A stretch of 64,000 nucleotides of DNA from Pollutimonas subterranea (GCF_002849655.1 NZ_PDNW01000001.1:372001-436000); one strand, 5' to 3'; positions 43,656 through 52,634 are shown, counted from the stretch's first letter. The notes: generated from the letters alone by a model not told the origin. A program made the numbers and translations.

Positions 43656-44369
43656 ATGAATTATGTTCTGGCACACGGATCATGGCATGGTGGTTGGTGC
43701 TGGCGCGCTGTGGCGAGCCGGCTGCGCGATGCCGGCCATCAAGTCTTTACGCCCAGCTTTACCGGCATGGGTGACCGTGCCCATTTGCTGCGCAACGATA
43801 TCATGATTGACGTTTTCATCGACGACCTGATCCAGGTCATCCAGTCAGAGGAACTGGATGACGTCATTCTGGTTGGACATAGTTTTGCGGGCGTGCCGAT
43901 AACCGGCGTCGCAGATCGCATTCCAGAGAGCATTGCGCATCTGGTCTACTTTGACTCGGTTGTGCTGGAAAGCGGCAAGAACGCTTTTTCGAATTATCCC
44001 AAGGCGGATGCCGACGCCCGTATTGCCTCGGCGGCCAAGGCTACTGGTGGAATGGCTGTACCGGTGCTCGCACAAATCCCCCCGGTATGGGGACTGGAGC
44101 CGGGGACGGCAGAGTACGACTGGGTCAGTCGCCGAATGACTCCGCATCCACTGGCCAGCTACATGACACCCCTGGTCCTGAATAATCCCATCGGCAATGG
44201 CCTGCCGCGCACCTACCTGCACTGCAGCAAGCCCTCGCATCATTTGCTGGAAGATTCGCGTCAGTTGGTGCAATCGCTGCAGGGCTGGAACTGGATCGAT
44301 GTCCCAGCCCCGCACGAGGCGCATATCACTCATCCTGAACTATTGAGCGACATATTGCTCAAGATATGA
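43656..44369 (+). CDS. Alpha/beta hydrolase (esterase, MES/salicylate esterase-like)
   Basis: A 237-residue alpha/beta hydrolase. The nucleophile elbow is GHSFAG with S76, the oxyanion stretch is LAHGSWHGGWCW (5-16), and catalytic H220 lies in APHEAHITHPELL, the position filled by DHMAML in plant methylesterases. It resembles small carboxylesterases such as EstC and salicylic acid-binding proteins. No signal peptide, so it is cytoplasmic. A ribosome site (AAAAGGACTTTTCT) supports the start. The substrate is unknown. It converges on the alcohol dehydrogenase gene. Confidence 0.9.
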   Translation: MNYVLAHGSWHGGWCWRAVASRLRDAGHQVFTPSFTGMGDRAHLLRNDIMIDVFIDDLIQVIQSEELDDVILVGHSFAGVPITGVADRIPESIAHLVYFDSVVLESGKNAFSNYPKADADARIASAAKATGGMAVPVLAQIPPVWGLEPGTAEYDWVSRRMTPHPLASYMTPLVLNNPIGNGLPRTYLHCSKPSHHLLEDSRQLVQSLQGWNWIDVPAPHEAHITHPELLSDILLKI

Positions 44370-44380
44370 GTCCCCGGCTG

Positions 44381-45439
44381 TCAGGCCGTCAGGACTGCAC
44401 GACCGGTTATCCTGCCGTTGCGCAAGGCCGTCAAGGTAGCGTCCGCTTGATCAAGCTCGTATCGTTGTATCGGGATAGGAGCTATTCGCCCTGTCTTGAC
44501 AAGGTCGATAAGTTCGCGAAGCTCGACCAGGTTGCCCACATAGCTGCCGATAATATTCATGGCTTTCATGGGAATCAGGGCAATAGGCCAGGATGAAGCA
44601 CCACCGAACAGGCCTATGAGTATCAGCTTACCGCCCTTGGTCAGGCAATCGAAGGCAAGGCCCGTGGTCGATGGCGCACCTACCAGGTCGATGACGGCTT
44701 GTGCGGGCTTGCCGTCCAGCGCTTTGAGGATTTGCTGGGCCGCATCGGGAGCAGCGCCGTCGATCGCCGCCAGGGCGCCCGCATCCAGGGCCGCCTGCCG
44801 CTTGGCGGGATCGATGTCCACCACGATGGCGCCAACGCCGTTGAGCGCGGAAAGTAAGCTCAGGCACATCAGGCCCAGCCCACCCGCACCCATGATGATA
44901 ATCGGATGCTGCTGGTAGATGGGCGCGCCAATTTTCTTGAGCGCGGAATAAGTAGTCAGGCCCGAGCATGCATAAGGCGCGATCTGGGCAGGGTCCAGAT
45001 CGCCGATATCGATCAGGTACTTGGCGTCGGGAACCAGGATATGGTCGGCATATCCGCCGCTGCGGTGCACACCCAGGCACTTGGGTGCGGAGCAGTGATT
45101 CTCCATACCGTCCAGGCATGCGGGGCATTGCCCGCAACCTATCCACGGGTACACCAGGTAATTGCGGTCCAGCTCGACGCCGGCGGCGTCCGGCCCCATG
45201 GCCAGCAGCGTGCCGGCGGTTTCGTGTCCCATGGTGAGCGGAAGCGAAACGCCGCGATCCTTCAATGCCAGGGTGCGGCCATTGCCCAGATCGTAGCCCC
45301 CCTCCCAAAGGTGAATGTCGCTATGACATACCCCCGCGGCACGTACTTGCAGCAGCACTTCCTTACCGGAGGGTACCGGGGTGTCGACATCTTGCCGCAA
45401 TAATGGTTCGCGGAAATTCACTACGCAATAGCACTTCAT
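44381..45439 (-). CDS. Zinc-dependent alcohol dehydrogenase
   Basis: A 352-residue MDR alcohol dehydrogenase. Catalytic zinc ligands are C38 (GVCHSD) and H72-E73 (MGHE); the structural zinc cysteines are C102, C105, C108 and C116. The Rossmann motif is MGAGGLGLM followed by VVDIDPAKR, an Asp for NAD. Its target is probably a primary alcohol. It follows the binding protein gene (45456) after 16 bases on the same strand, so it may be linked with the catabolic genes further upstream, although the region has two binding proteins and no permease. Confidence 0.9.
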   Translation of the reverse strand: MKCYCVVNFREPLLRQDVDTPVPSGKEVLLQVRAAGVCHSDIHLWEGGYDLGNGRTLALKDRGVSLPLTMGHETAGTLLAMGPDAAGVELDRNYLVYPWIGCGQCPACLDGMENHCSAPKCLGVHRSGGYADHILVPDAKYLIDIGDLDPAQIAPYACSGLTTYSALKKIGAPIYQQHPIIIMGAGGLGLMCLSLLSALNGVGAIVVDIDPAKRQAALDAGALAAIDGAAPDAAQQILKALDGKPAQAVIDLVGAPSTTGLAFDCLTKGGKLILIGLFGGASSWPIALIPMKAMNIIGSYVGNLVELRELIDLVKTGRIAPIPIQRYELDQADATLTALRNGRITGRAVLTA

Positions 45440-45455
45440 GACGCGTCTCCTCTTG

Positions 45456-46667
45456 TCATTTTTTTACTAACGGACATTGGCTGTCTGCCAGTGGGACGAA
45501 TAGCTTATCACCGGGAATGGTTGCCAGGATTTTGTAAACGTCGTTTGCCGATTTGGACTCGGAGGGTTTCTTCACCTGCACTTGGTACATATCCATGATG
45601 ACGCGGCCATCTTCTGGACGTACCCGCGCATTGCTGATGAGTTTGGTCCGTACCGGAAGCTCGCGTATTTTTGCATTGACTTTCAAGCTGTCGAACGTGC
45701 CCGCCGCTTTTACGGCTTCCAGGTAATGCATGGTGGAAACATACGAGAGTGCCTGGACCATGGACGGGGCCCGCTTGAACCCTGTCTTTTCTTGCCAGCG
45801 TTTTGCCCATGCGCGTGTGTTGTCGTTCGCATCCCAGTAGAACGGCGTGGGAAAACTGAGATCCTGGGCATAGTCCAGTCCCATGCCGAAGACGTCATTA
45901 ATGAATACGAGGAAGGTGACGAGTTTTTGGTTTCCGCCGGTCAGGCCGAAGTCCTGGGCCTGCTTGATAAGGTTGATCAGGTCGCCGCCTGCGCTGGCAA
46001 GGCCGATCACGTCAGCCTGAGACGACTGGGCTTGCAGCAGGTATGACGCGAAATCGGATGATCCAAGAGGGTGGCGGGTACTGCCCTGCACTTTTCCGCC
46101 GGCCGCTGTCACGAAGTTGCTTGCCGTTTCCTCCATCGTCTTGCCGAAGACATAATCGGTCGTGATGAAGTACCAGCTTTTTCCACCGCTCTTGACGGTG
46201 TTGCCCACAACCGCATTGGCCAGGGCATAGGTATCGGGCGCCCATTGCGTGCTTATGGGCGAGCATTGCTTGCCGCTGAAATCGCCGGCGAAGCCGCCGC
46301 TGATCAACGCCACACCCTTTTTCTCGGCCGCTACGTGCATGGCGGCCAGACCCGTCGAACTCGCACCGCCGTCGACGACGGCGACCAGGTTCTGGGTATC
46401 GAACCAGTTGCGTACCATGGTCGAGGCAACGTCGACCTTGTTCTGACTGTCACCGCCTATGACTTCAATTTTCTTGCCCAATACGGAACCGCCGAAGTCC
46501 TCAACCGCCATGCGGACCGAAACTTCCGAGCCCAGCCCGCCAAGGTCGGAATAGATGCCGGAGCGGTCATTCGATACGCCAATACGCGCAACATCGGCGC
46601 TCTGGGCTCCGGCATGGTTCGATAACAACGCGCAGGTCAACGCAAGCGCCAAAGATCTCAGTTTCAT
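45456..46667 (-). CDS. ABC-type substrate-binding protein (Leu/Ile/Val-binding fold), orphan
   Basis: A 403-residue type I periplasmic binding protein with a signal peptide (LRSLALALTCALLSNHAGA) and the family pattern IGVSNDRSGIYSDLGGLGSEV, FGGSVLGKKIEVIGGDSQNK and AVVDGGASSTGLAAM. It has no Liv-type permease or ATPase genes nearby; it lies in tandem with a Bug-type binding protein and an alcohol dehydrogenase. The ligand may be an aromatic or branched acid used by the CoA-dependent genes upstream, by position. It could borrow a permease encoded elsewhere. Confidence 0.9.
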   Translation of the reverse strand: MKLRSLALALTCALLSNHAGAQSADVARIGVSNDRSGIYSDLGGLGSEVSVRMAVEDFGGSVLGKKIEVIGGDSQNKVDVASTMVRNWFDTQNLVAVVDGGASSTGLAAMHVAAEKKGVALISGGFAGDFSGKQCSPISTQWAPDTYALANAVVGNTVKSGGKSWYFITTDYVFGKTMEETASNFVTAAGGKVQGSTRHPLGSSDFASYLLQAQSSQADVIGLASAGGDLINLIKQAQDFGLTGGNQKLVTFLVFINDVFGMGLDYAQDLSFPTPFYWDANDNTRAWAKRWQEKTGFKRAPSMVQALSYVSTMHYLEAVKAAGTFDSLKVNAKIRELPVRTKLISNARVRPEDGRVIMDMYQVQVKKPSESKSANDVYKILATIPGDKLFVPLADSQCPLVKK

Positions 46668-46721
46668 TTTGTTGTCTCTCTTTTATTTATGAAGGGGTGT
46701 AAAGCGGTGGTGCAGCAGATG

Positions 46722-47693
46722 CTAGTTCAATTGGACGCCGGCGGCGTTGATGACGTCTCCCCAGCGCCTGGTTTCGCTGCGGATATAAGCAGCATATTCA
46801 TCGGCCGTCGACCCCAGCGGTTGTGCGCCCTGCGCTGCCAGTTGCTTGAGTATCGAATCCGACTTCAATGCTTTGCGAACTTCGGTGTTGAGTTTCTGGA
46901 CAATGGCCGGCGGCGTGCCCGCGGGAACGACAATACCCTGCCATGCGCCTATTTCAAACCCCGCGATGGTGTCTTCGGCAACCGTGGGCACATCAGGCAA
47001 CTTGTCGCTGCGCGCTTTGCTGGTGAGAACCAGCGCCTTGACCCGCTTGTCACGAATGAATGGCAGCGAATCGTTGAGCGTATTGGTCATGAACTGGACC
47101 TGGCCGCCGACCAGGTCGGTCAAGGCCGGGGCGCTGCCTCGATAGGGAATATGCTGGGCCTTGATGCCTGTGGATTGGTTGAACAGGAAGGCGCCCAGAT
47201 GCGTGACATTGCCGGCCCCTGCCGAGCCATAGGAGAGCTTGTCCGGATTTTTTCGGGCATATTCAATGAACTCGGTGATCGTATTTGCGGGTACCGAAGG
47301 GTGCGTCAATAAGACGAGAGGAATCACTGCTGTCGACGAGATGGCGTCAAAGTCTGTCGCCGGATCGAAGGCCAGCTTCTTATACAGGTTGGGCGCGAGC
47401 GCGATCGAGGACGTGTTGTACAGCATCGTGTAGCCATCGGCCTTGGAGTTAGCCGCTGCCGTCATTCCTATGGTCCCGTTCGCGCCGCCTTTGTTGTCCA
47501 CGACAATAGTCTGACCCAGTTGTTGCGAAAGCTGTGTTGCCATCACGCGTGCTACCAGATCGGTGGGGCCTCCGGCCGGGAAGGGGACGATCATGGTGAT
47601 AGGTCTGTCTGGCCAGGCAGCACCATGCGCAGCGGCTATCGTCAGGGGCAGCACCAATGCAACGGTGAACAGCGCTCTTCGTGTTGTCTTCAT
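46722..47693 (-). CDS. Tripartite tricarboxylate transporter substrate-binding protein (Bug family), orphan
   Basis: A 323-residue Bug protein with a signal peptide (LFTVALVLPLTIAAAHGAA) and the signatures FPAGGPTDLVARVMA, GQTIVVDNKGGANG and KADGYTMLYNTSS. It lies 28 bases after the MaoC gene and belongs to the same minus-strand operon as the CoA-transferase. No TctA/TctB membrane components are present. It probably captures the carboxylic acid that the CoA-transferase activates; this is inference from position. Confidence 0.92.
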   Translation of the reverse strand: MKTTRRALFTVALVLPLTIAAAHGAAWPDRPITMIVPFPAGGPTDLVARVMATQLSQQLGQTIVVDNKGGANGTIGMTAAANSKADGYTMLYNTSSIALAPNLYKKLAFDPATDFDAISSTAVIPLVLLTHPSVPANTITEFIEYARKNPDKLSYGSAGAGNVTHLGAFLFNQSTGIKAQHIPYRGSAPALTDLVGGQVQFMTNTLNDSLPFIRDKRVKALVLTSKARSDKLPDVPTVAEDTIAGFEIGAWQGIVVPAGTPPAIVQKLNTEVRKALKSDSILKQLAAQGAQPLGSTADEYAAYIRSETRRWGDVINAAGVQLN

Positions 47694-47722
47694 TTTTGTC
47701 TCCTTTTGCTTGCTTATGATTT

Positions 47723-48202
47723 TTATGTTTCTTGATCGGCGTTTCCCGCGAGCATCCGTGTGGCCGTGTAGGAAATTACATCTTTGCCATGCTGGTTCTT
47801 GATATCGATGCGCGACGCGACCACTGCCCGGTTATTTTTGGAAGTGGGGCGTATGGCAGTGACTTCGATTTCGGCCCACACCGTATCGCCCACTACCACC
47901 GGGGAAAGCATTTTCTTGTTGACTTCAAGCAAGGCCAGGCCAGTTCCCTGCACCATTCCTTGCATGATCAGTCCTTCGATCAGGCCGTAGGTAAGCGCTC
48001 CCGGAACGGGACGCCCCTTGATCGCGCCATGCTCGAATGTGGTATCGATAAAAATCGTTTCGAGCATACCCGTGACACTAATGAAATTGATGACGTCAGT
48101 TTCCGTGATCGTGCGCCGGAATGTCTTGAAGCGTTGTCCGACCGATAGTTCTTGCCAGTAGTATCCACGGCCAAGCGTGGGTAGTGCATCATTGTCATTC
48201 AT
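47723..48202 (-). CDS. MaoC-like hotdog-fold protein, canonical catalytic dyad missing
   Basis: A 159-residue hotdog-fold protein of the MaoC acyl-CoA hydratase family. The family motif normally has Asp and His in the pattern G-D-x-N-P-x-H-x-D; here the aligned stretch reads TGMLETIFID, with M46 for Asp and F51 for His, while D53 is kept. The remaining fold marks (TITETDVINFISVTG and GRPVPGALTYGLIEGL) are clear. It may be a thioesterase, an isomerase, or a hydratase using other residues. It overlaps the CoA-transferase gene by eight bases, so the two act in one pathway. Confidence 0.82.
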   Translation of the reverse strand: MNDNDALPTLGRGYYWQELSVGQRFKTFRRTITETDVINFISVTGMLETIFIDTTFEHGAIKGRPVPGALTYGLIEGLIMQGMVQGTGLALLEVNKKMLSPVVVGDTVWAEIEVTAIRPTSKNNRAVVASRIDIKNQHGKDVISYTATRMLAGNADQET

Positions 48203-49448
48203 GAGTATCCTTTTTTGATGTATCGAGTTCAGCGGTGGGCGGCTGCCTCATGGCCGCCTTGCTCGCCAGCATGGCGTTAATCTGTGCATCCGACAATCCG
48301 GCTTCTGACAAGATCTCGCAGGTATGTTGGCCCAGCCGGGGCGGCATGGTTGGTGCAATGTTGCTGCCTTCCATACGCACCGGACTGCGGACGTAGCGAT
48401 ATGCGTTCTGCTCGGTGTCGCGTACGTCGACAAACAAATTGACGCTTTTCAGATGCGGGTCCTGTTCCAGGTCGTCCAGCGAATTGATTTTTGTGGCTGG
48501 AATTTCCACGCGCCGGCAAAAATCCAGCCAGTCGCAGGTGGAGCGTTCGCGCATGATGCGGCTTAACAGTTCGTACAACTGGTCGATATGGTCAGTACGC
48601 GCTGCGATGTTGCTGAAGCGCGGATCGAGCGCAATAGCTTCGTTACCGGTGCCTACGAAGAAACTCTTCCAGTGGCTGTCGGTATACGGCATGATGCAGA
48701 CGTAGCCATCCGCTGTCTGGTAGGGCTTGCGCCAGGGCGTCAACGTGCGGGGATAACCGGCCGGTTGATCCGCGCCGACCAGGTGGCGGCCATAGAAATG
48801 TTCGACCAGCATGTACGATGTCATGGATTCGAACATGGGGACTTCAACGAATTGACCCTGACCGGTGCGCTCCCGCTGGAATAGTGCGGCCAGAATGGCA
48901 TGGGCGGCAATCAAACCGCAAGTCTTGTCGGCGGCAATCGTCGGCAGATATCGAGGTGTGCCGGTCTGTCGCGCAACAATGTCTGCAACGCCGCTCAAGC
49001 CCTGTATCGTATCGTCGTAGGCGGGCCGGCCATCGTACGCGCCGCCGCTGCCGAAACCGTGCAGGCCGGCGTAGATCAGCCGCGGATTGCGTGTTCGCAA
49101 GGTATCGGAGTCCAGGCCCAGGCGCACCATTTTTTGCGGTCTGATGCTATGCATGAAGACGTCTGCCTGGTCCACCATGGTCAGAAGCGCTTCGCGTGCG
49201 CTGGCTTGTTTCAGGTCGAGGACAATGCTGCGCTTGTTTCGATTGACGCCCAGGAATATCGCCGAGAGGCCGGCTTCGAATGCTGGCCCGGTATTACGCG
49301 TGGAGTCGCCGCCTGGTGCTTCGATCTTGATCACATCGGCCCCGTAGTCGGCCAGTATTTGAGAGGCATAGGGGCCGAAAACGACCGAAGTAAGGTCGAG
49401 GATGCGGATGCTGCTCAGCGCAGCAGTAGGGGCTGTATTTGTATTCAT
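48195..49448 (-). CDS. CaiB/BaiF family CoA-transferase (family III)
   Basis: A 417-residue family III CoA-transferase. The N-terminal ILDLTSVVFGPYASQILADYGADVIKIE (core LADYGADVIKIE) and the catalytic Asp D174 in TIAADKTCG are present, followed by the RERTGQGQFVEVPMFE helix. It moves CoA from a donor such as succinyl-CoA to a carboxylic acid. The gene heads the operon with MaoC and the Bug-type binding protein, and is divergent from the LysR gene at 49522. The acid substrate is unknown. Confidence 0.92.
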   Translation of the reverse strand: MNTNTAPTAALSSIRILDLTSVVFGPYASQILADYGADVIKIEAPGGDSTRNTGPAFEAGLSAIFLGVNRNKRSIVLDLKQASAREALLTMVDQADVFMHSIRPQKMVRLGLDSDTLRTRNPRLIYAGLHGFGSGGAYDGRPAYDDTIQGLSGVADIVARQTGTPRYLPTIAADKTCGLIAAHAILAALFQRERTGQGQFVEVPMFESMTSYMLVEHFYGRHLVGADQPAGYPRTLTPWRKPYQTADGYVCIMPYTDSHWKSFFVGTGNEAIALDPRFSNIAARTDHIDQLYELLSRIMRERSTCDWLDFCRRVEIPATKINSLDDLEQDPHLKSVNLFVDVRDTEQNAYRYVRSPVRMEGSNIAPTMPPRLGQHTCEILSEAGLSDAQINAMLASKAAMRQPPTAELDTSKKDTHE

Positions 49449-49499
49449 GGCTTGAAGAGTCTATTCTTGGGCTCCGATAACGGTCTAATATTGTTTATC

Positions 49500-49511
49500 T
49501 ATCGAGCGATA
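49500..49511. promoter_or_regulatory. Candidate LysR operator in the CoA-transferase / LysR interval
   Basis: The 73-base divergent interval contains TATCG-AG-CGATA, a perfect five-base inverted repeat, just before the LysR start, with CGATAAC nearby at 49475. Location and symmetry fit a LysR-type operator controlling both directions. Confidence 0.4.
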
Positions 49512-49521
49512 ACAAGACGAC

Positions 49522-50421
49522 ATGGGTATAACTCTCCGTCAATTCCAGCAGTTCATTGCCGTCGCCGAGCATGGAAGCTACCGCCAGGCGGCCGAAAAAC
49601 TATTTGTCGCGCAGCCGGCGTTGTCGGTGTCGATACAGAAGCTGGAGGCCGAAGTCGGAGCGCAATTGCTCGAGCGGGGCTCCAAAGGCGTCACGTTGAC
49701 GCCGGCTGGCCATGCCTTGATCAAGGACGCCAAGACGGCATTGTTCTACAGCGAACAAGCCTGCCGATCTGCGCGGTTGGTGGCTCTGGGCGAGTGGGGC
49801 ACGTTGCGGCTTGGTTTTGTCGGTTCGGCGACCTACACCTTACTGCCCTTATGCGTACCGGCGTTTAGAACCGACCATCCCGATGTCAAGATTGAACTGC
49901 GCGAAGACAGCTCGATCGGGCTGATTGGCCTGGTGCGCAACCACGAGATCGATGCCGCAGTGGTACGTGGACCGATCGCTGAAGAGGACGCTATCGAAGC
50001 CTGGGTTATTCAGCGTGATGATCTGGTTCTGGCGGTGCCTGTCGGCCACCCGCTGGCTTCCCGCAAAAAACTGTCTTTGAAGGAGTGCCGCAACGAGCAA
50101 TTCGTGCTCTACGCGTCAACGTTGGTGCCTGGCCTGCACGGCGAGGCATTATCGCTGTGCCATAAAGCCGGCTTCACGCCACGTGTCAGCCAGGAAGCCA
50201 TTCAAGTACAAACGCAGCTCAGCCTGGTTGCGAGCGGAATGGGGATAGCGCTGGTGCCGGCCGTGACAAGGTCTTATTCCCCCCAACATGTCCGCTTCAT
50301 CGATTTGGCCGATGATGGAGCGCGAAGATGCTTGTCCTTGTCGCTGGTTGCCCATCGAGACACCCGTTCTCCGCTGGTCGGGCGGCTCCGCGACAAAATG
50401 CTCATGCTCGTGGCGTCCTGA
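49522..50421 (+). CDS. LysR family transcriptional regulator
   Basis: A 299-residue LysR regulator. The N-terminal winged helix (LRQFQQFIAVAEHGSYRQAAEKLFVAQPALSVSIQKLE; core AAEKLFVAQPALS) and the effector-binding domain are intact. It is divergent from the CoA-transferase operon and convergent with the enoyl-CoA hydratase gene, so it most likely controls the CoA-dependent pathway on both sides in response to an acid or CoA-thioester intermediate. The ATG is at 49522. Confidence 0.94.
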   Translation: MGITLRQFQQFIAVAEHGSYRQAAEKLFVAQPALSVSIQKLEAEVGAQLLERGSKGVTLTPAGHALIKDAKTALFYSEQACRSARLVALGEWGTLRLGFVGSATYTLLPLCVPAFRTDHPDVKIELREDSSIGLIGLVRNHEIDAAVVRGPIAEEDAIEAWVIQRDDLVLAVPVGHPLASRKKLSLKECRNEQFVLYASTLVPGLHGEALSLCHKAGFTPRVSQEAIQVQTQLSLVASGMGIALVPAVTRSYSPQHVRFIDLADDGARRCLSLSLVAHRDTRSPLVGRLRDKMLMLVAS

Positions 50422-50426
50422 TCTGG

Positions 50427-51227
50427 TCAGTGAGTGGTTTTCCGTATTGCGCGCTTCTGCATGAAGGCGCCGACAGCCTGCGCGTGGTCTGCTGTCTTGT
50501 GAGCAATGGCTTGAAAGGCGGCAGACATTTCCAGCAGGGTATCCAGCCGGCTGTGTTGTCCTTCGCGCAGAAGTCGCTTGCTCATACGGACTGCTTCAGG
50601 CGGATTGACGGCAATACGTTGGGCCATTTTCCGGCACTCGTCCATCAGTTGATCCTGGGCGACGACTTTGGAAACCAGCCCCCACTCCAGGGCTTGCTGC
50701 GTGTCGATGGCATCGCCGGTAAGCGTCATTTCCGCGGCGCGCGACATGCCGATAAGGCGAGGAAGGAACCAGGCGCCGCCGTCCCCGGGCACGATGCCCA
50801 GCTTGACGAAGCTCTCGGCGAAGATCGCGCGTTCGGATGCAATTCGAATATCGCACATGCACGCCAGATCGAAGCCGGCACCGATAGCGGGACCGTTTAT
50901 AGCTGCGATCGTGGGAACTTCGAGCTTGTGCAGGGCCAGCGGCAGGCGCTGGATTCCTTCCCTGTATTCGTGACGCAGGGCGGCGCTGTCGAATTTAGGC
51001 TCGAGCTGGCGCTCCATTTCGTGAATGCTTCCGCCCGACGAAAACGCCTTTCCGGCCCCGGTGATGATGGCGACGCGCACGGCGGGATCCGCTTCAATAC
51101 GCTCGAACGCGGCCAGAAAAGCATCAACAAGCGTGTTGCCGGTGAGGGCATTGCGTGTTTCTTCGTGATCCATGGTCAGGATCACAACTCCGTGTTCGTC
51201 TTGTTCAAAATGCAATATTCGATCCAT
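50427..51227 (-). CDS. Enoyl-CoA hydratase/isomerase family protein, atypical active site
   Basis: A 266-residue crotonase. The oxyanion-hole segments are present (GKAFSSGGSI, NGPAIGAGFD), but in the stretch FAESFVKLGIVPGDGG the position of the first catalytic glutamate (E144 of rat crotonase) is F140, while the second is kept (E166 in RAAEMTLTG) and D149 is added, a pattern seen in PaaG-type isomerases and other non-hydratase members. It may be a double-bond isomerase or a hydratase with altered mechanism. It lies alone on the minus strand between LysR and the acyl-CoA dehydrogenases. Confidence 0.88.
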   Translation of the reverse strand: MDRILHFEQDEHGVVILTMDHEETRNALTGNTLVDAFLAAFERIEADPAVRVAIITGAGKAFSSGGSIHEMERQLEPKFDSAALRHEYREGIQRLPLALHKLEVPTIAAINGPAIGAGFDLACMCDIRIASERAIFAESFVKLGIVPGDGGAWFLPRLIGMSRAAEMTLTGDAIDTQQALEWGLVSKVVAQDQLMDECRKMAQRIAVNPPEAVRMSKRLLREGQHSRLDTLLEMSAAFQAIAHKTADHAQAVGAFMQKRAIRKTTH

Positions 51228-51474
51228 TCGGCCCTCTTGGGTAGGTAAGCGGCGGACTTGTTCAGCCCGATGCCAAGTAGAGAAGCTTAGAGGCGAAAGT
51301 GGATTGAATCCAATGTTAATTTGTTAACGAATAATAGCGAGCGTACGAGATTGTCCGCGACGGCCGGGGCGATACAAAGGCGTTATCACTATGCACGAAA
51401 ATACTATTAGACACGCAGGAATGGCCGCGCCTAGTATCTACGTAACGATATGAACGCGCGCCATTGCACAAGCC

Positions 51475-52626
51475 ATGATAGACACTTTAGAGCTTACTGA
51501 AATTCCAGCCGAGGACGAGGCACTACGCCAAGAGATACGGGCTTTCCTGAACGCTGGCATCGGCACCATGGAGCCGGATGTCCGGGCGCGTTCCTGGATG
51601 GGGTTTGATGCCGACTTCAGCCGGCAGCTTGCCGCGCGCGGCTGGCTTGGCCTGACACTGCCGGCGCGGTATGGCGGCGCAGACAAAGGGCCATTCGCCC
51701 GTTTCGTGATGTCCGAAGAACTCTTGTGCGCCGGAGCGCCAGTATCGGCCCACTGGATTGCGGACCGTCAAAGCGGACCGCTGATTCTGAAGTACGGCAC
51801 CGAAGCACAAAAGCAATTCTATCTGCCGCGCATTTGCAGCGCCAAGGCTTTTTTCTGCATCGGCATGAGCGAACCAAATGCCGGCTCGGACCTTGCCAGC
51901 ATCAGAACCCGGGCCGTAGCCGGTCCGGAAGGTTGGCGCTTGAATGGCAATAAGATATGGACCACCAATGCCCAGCATTCGCACTACATGATTGCGTTGG
52001 TGCGTACCTCGGGAGACGCCGCCGACCGGTACAAGGGTTTATCGCAGATAATTGTCGACTTGAGCCTGCCTGGCGTCACGATACGTCCCATCAAGGATAT
52101 GGCCGGCGACGAACATTTTTCCGAAGTGTTTTTCGAAGACGTCATATGTCCGCAAGATGCTCTGGTCGGCACGGAGGGTAACGGGTGGGAGCAGGTCAAC
52201 GCAGAACTCGCGTTCGAACGTAGCGGCCCGGAGCGACTGTACTCCAGCATGGTATTGCTCGAGAGCTGGTTGCAGCATTGCCGGCAGACCGGCGATAACA
52301 ACGGCCGAACGGTCGAAACGTTAGGGAAAATCGTATCGTGGCTGGCGGTGCTGAGGGCCATGTCGATTTCATTGGCCGGCAAGCTGGCACGTGGCGAAAG
52401 CCCGGCCATTGAAGCCAGTCTGGTCAAGGACCTCGGTACGGAAATCGAGCAGGCCATTCCCCAACTGATCGGCGAGATCCTGGGCTCTTCCCCTCACACC
52501 CCTGTTCCAGCGCCTTTGCGCCGGACGCTGGTTTATCTGGAACAGATGGCGCCGTCGTTCTCGTTGCGCGGTGGAACGCGTGAAATTCTAAGGGGCATCA
52601 TTGCCCGCGGCCTTGGCCTACGATAA
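51475..52626 (+). CDS. Acyl-CoA dehydrogenase, catalytic subunit candidate
   Basis: A 383-residue FAD-dependent dehydrogenase with the normal order: N-terminal helices, the beta domain with CIGMSEPNAGSDLASI (128-143) and NGNKIWTTNA, and C-terminal helices ending in RGGTREILRGIIARGLGLR. The usual C-terminal catalytic Glu (YEGT) is replaced by RGGT, but a Glu at residue 248 (ELAFERSG) fits the isovaleryl-CoA/steroid-type position. It is eight bases before a second, shorter acyl-CoA dehydrogenase, which suggests an alpha2-beta2 enzyme. The ATG lies 248 bases from the divergent enoyl-CoA hydratase start. Confidence 0.93.
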   Translation: MIDTLELTEIPAEDEALRQEIRAFLNAGIGTMEPDVRARSWMGFDADFSRQLAARGWLGLTLPARYGGADKGPFARFVMSEELLCAGAPVSAHWIADRQSGPLILKYGTEAQKQFYLPRICSAKAFFCIGMSEPNAGSDLASIRTRAVAGPEGWRLNGNKIWTTNAQHSHYMIALVRTSGDAADRYKGLSQIIVDLSLPGVTIRPIKDMAGDEHFSEVFFEDVICPQDALVGTEGNGWEQVNAELAFERSGPERLYSSMVLLESWLQHCRQTGDNNGRTVETLGKIVSWLAVLRAMSISLAGKLARGESPAIEASLVKDLGTEIEQAIPQLIGEILGSSPHTPVPAPLRRTLVYLEQMAPSFSLRGGTREILRGIIARGLGLR

Positions 52627-52634
52627 GGATAGTC

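Noticed and set aside
48900-49868. A 322-codon plus-strand frame across the CoA-transferase and LysR starts
   Set aside because: It spans two well-supported genes and the regulatory interval in a non-coding frame.
50328-51248. A 306-codon plus-strand frame opposite the enoyl-CoA hydratase gene
   Set aside because: It is antisense to a gene with clear crotonase motifs; no recognisable domain.
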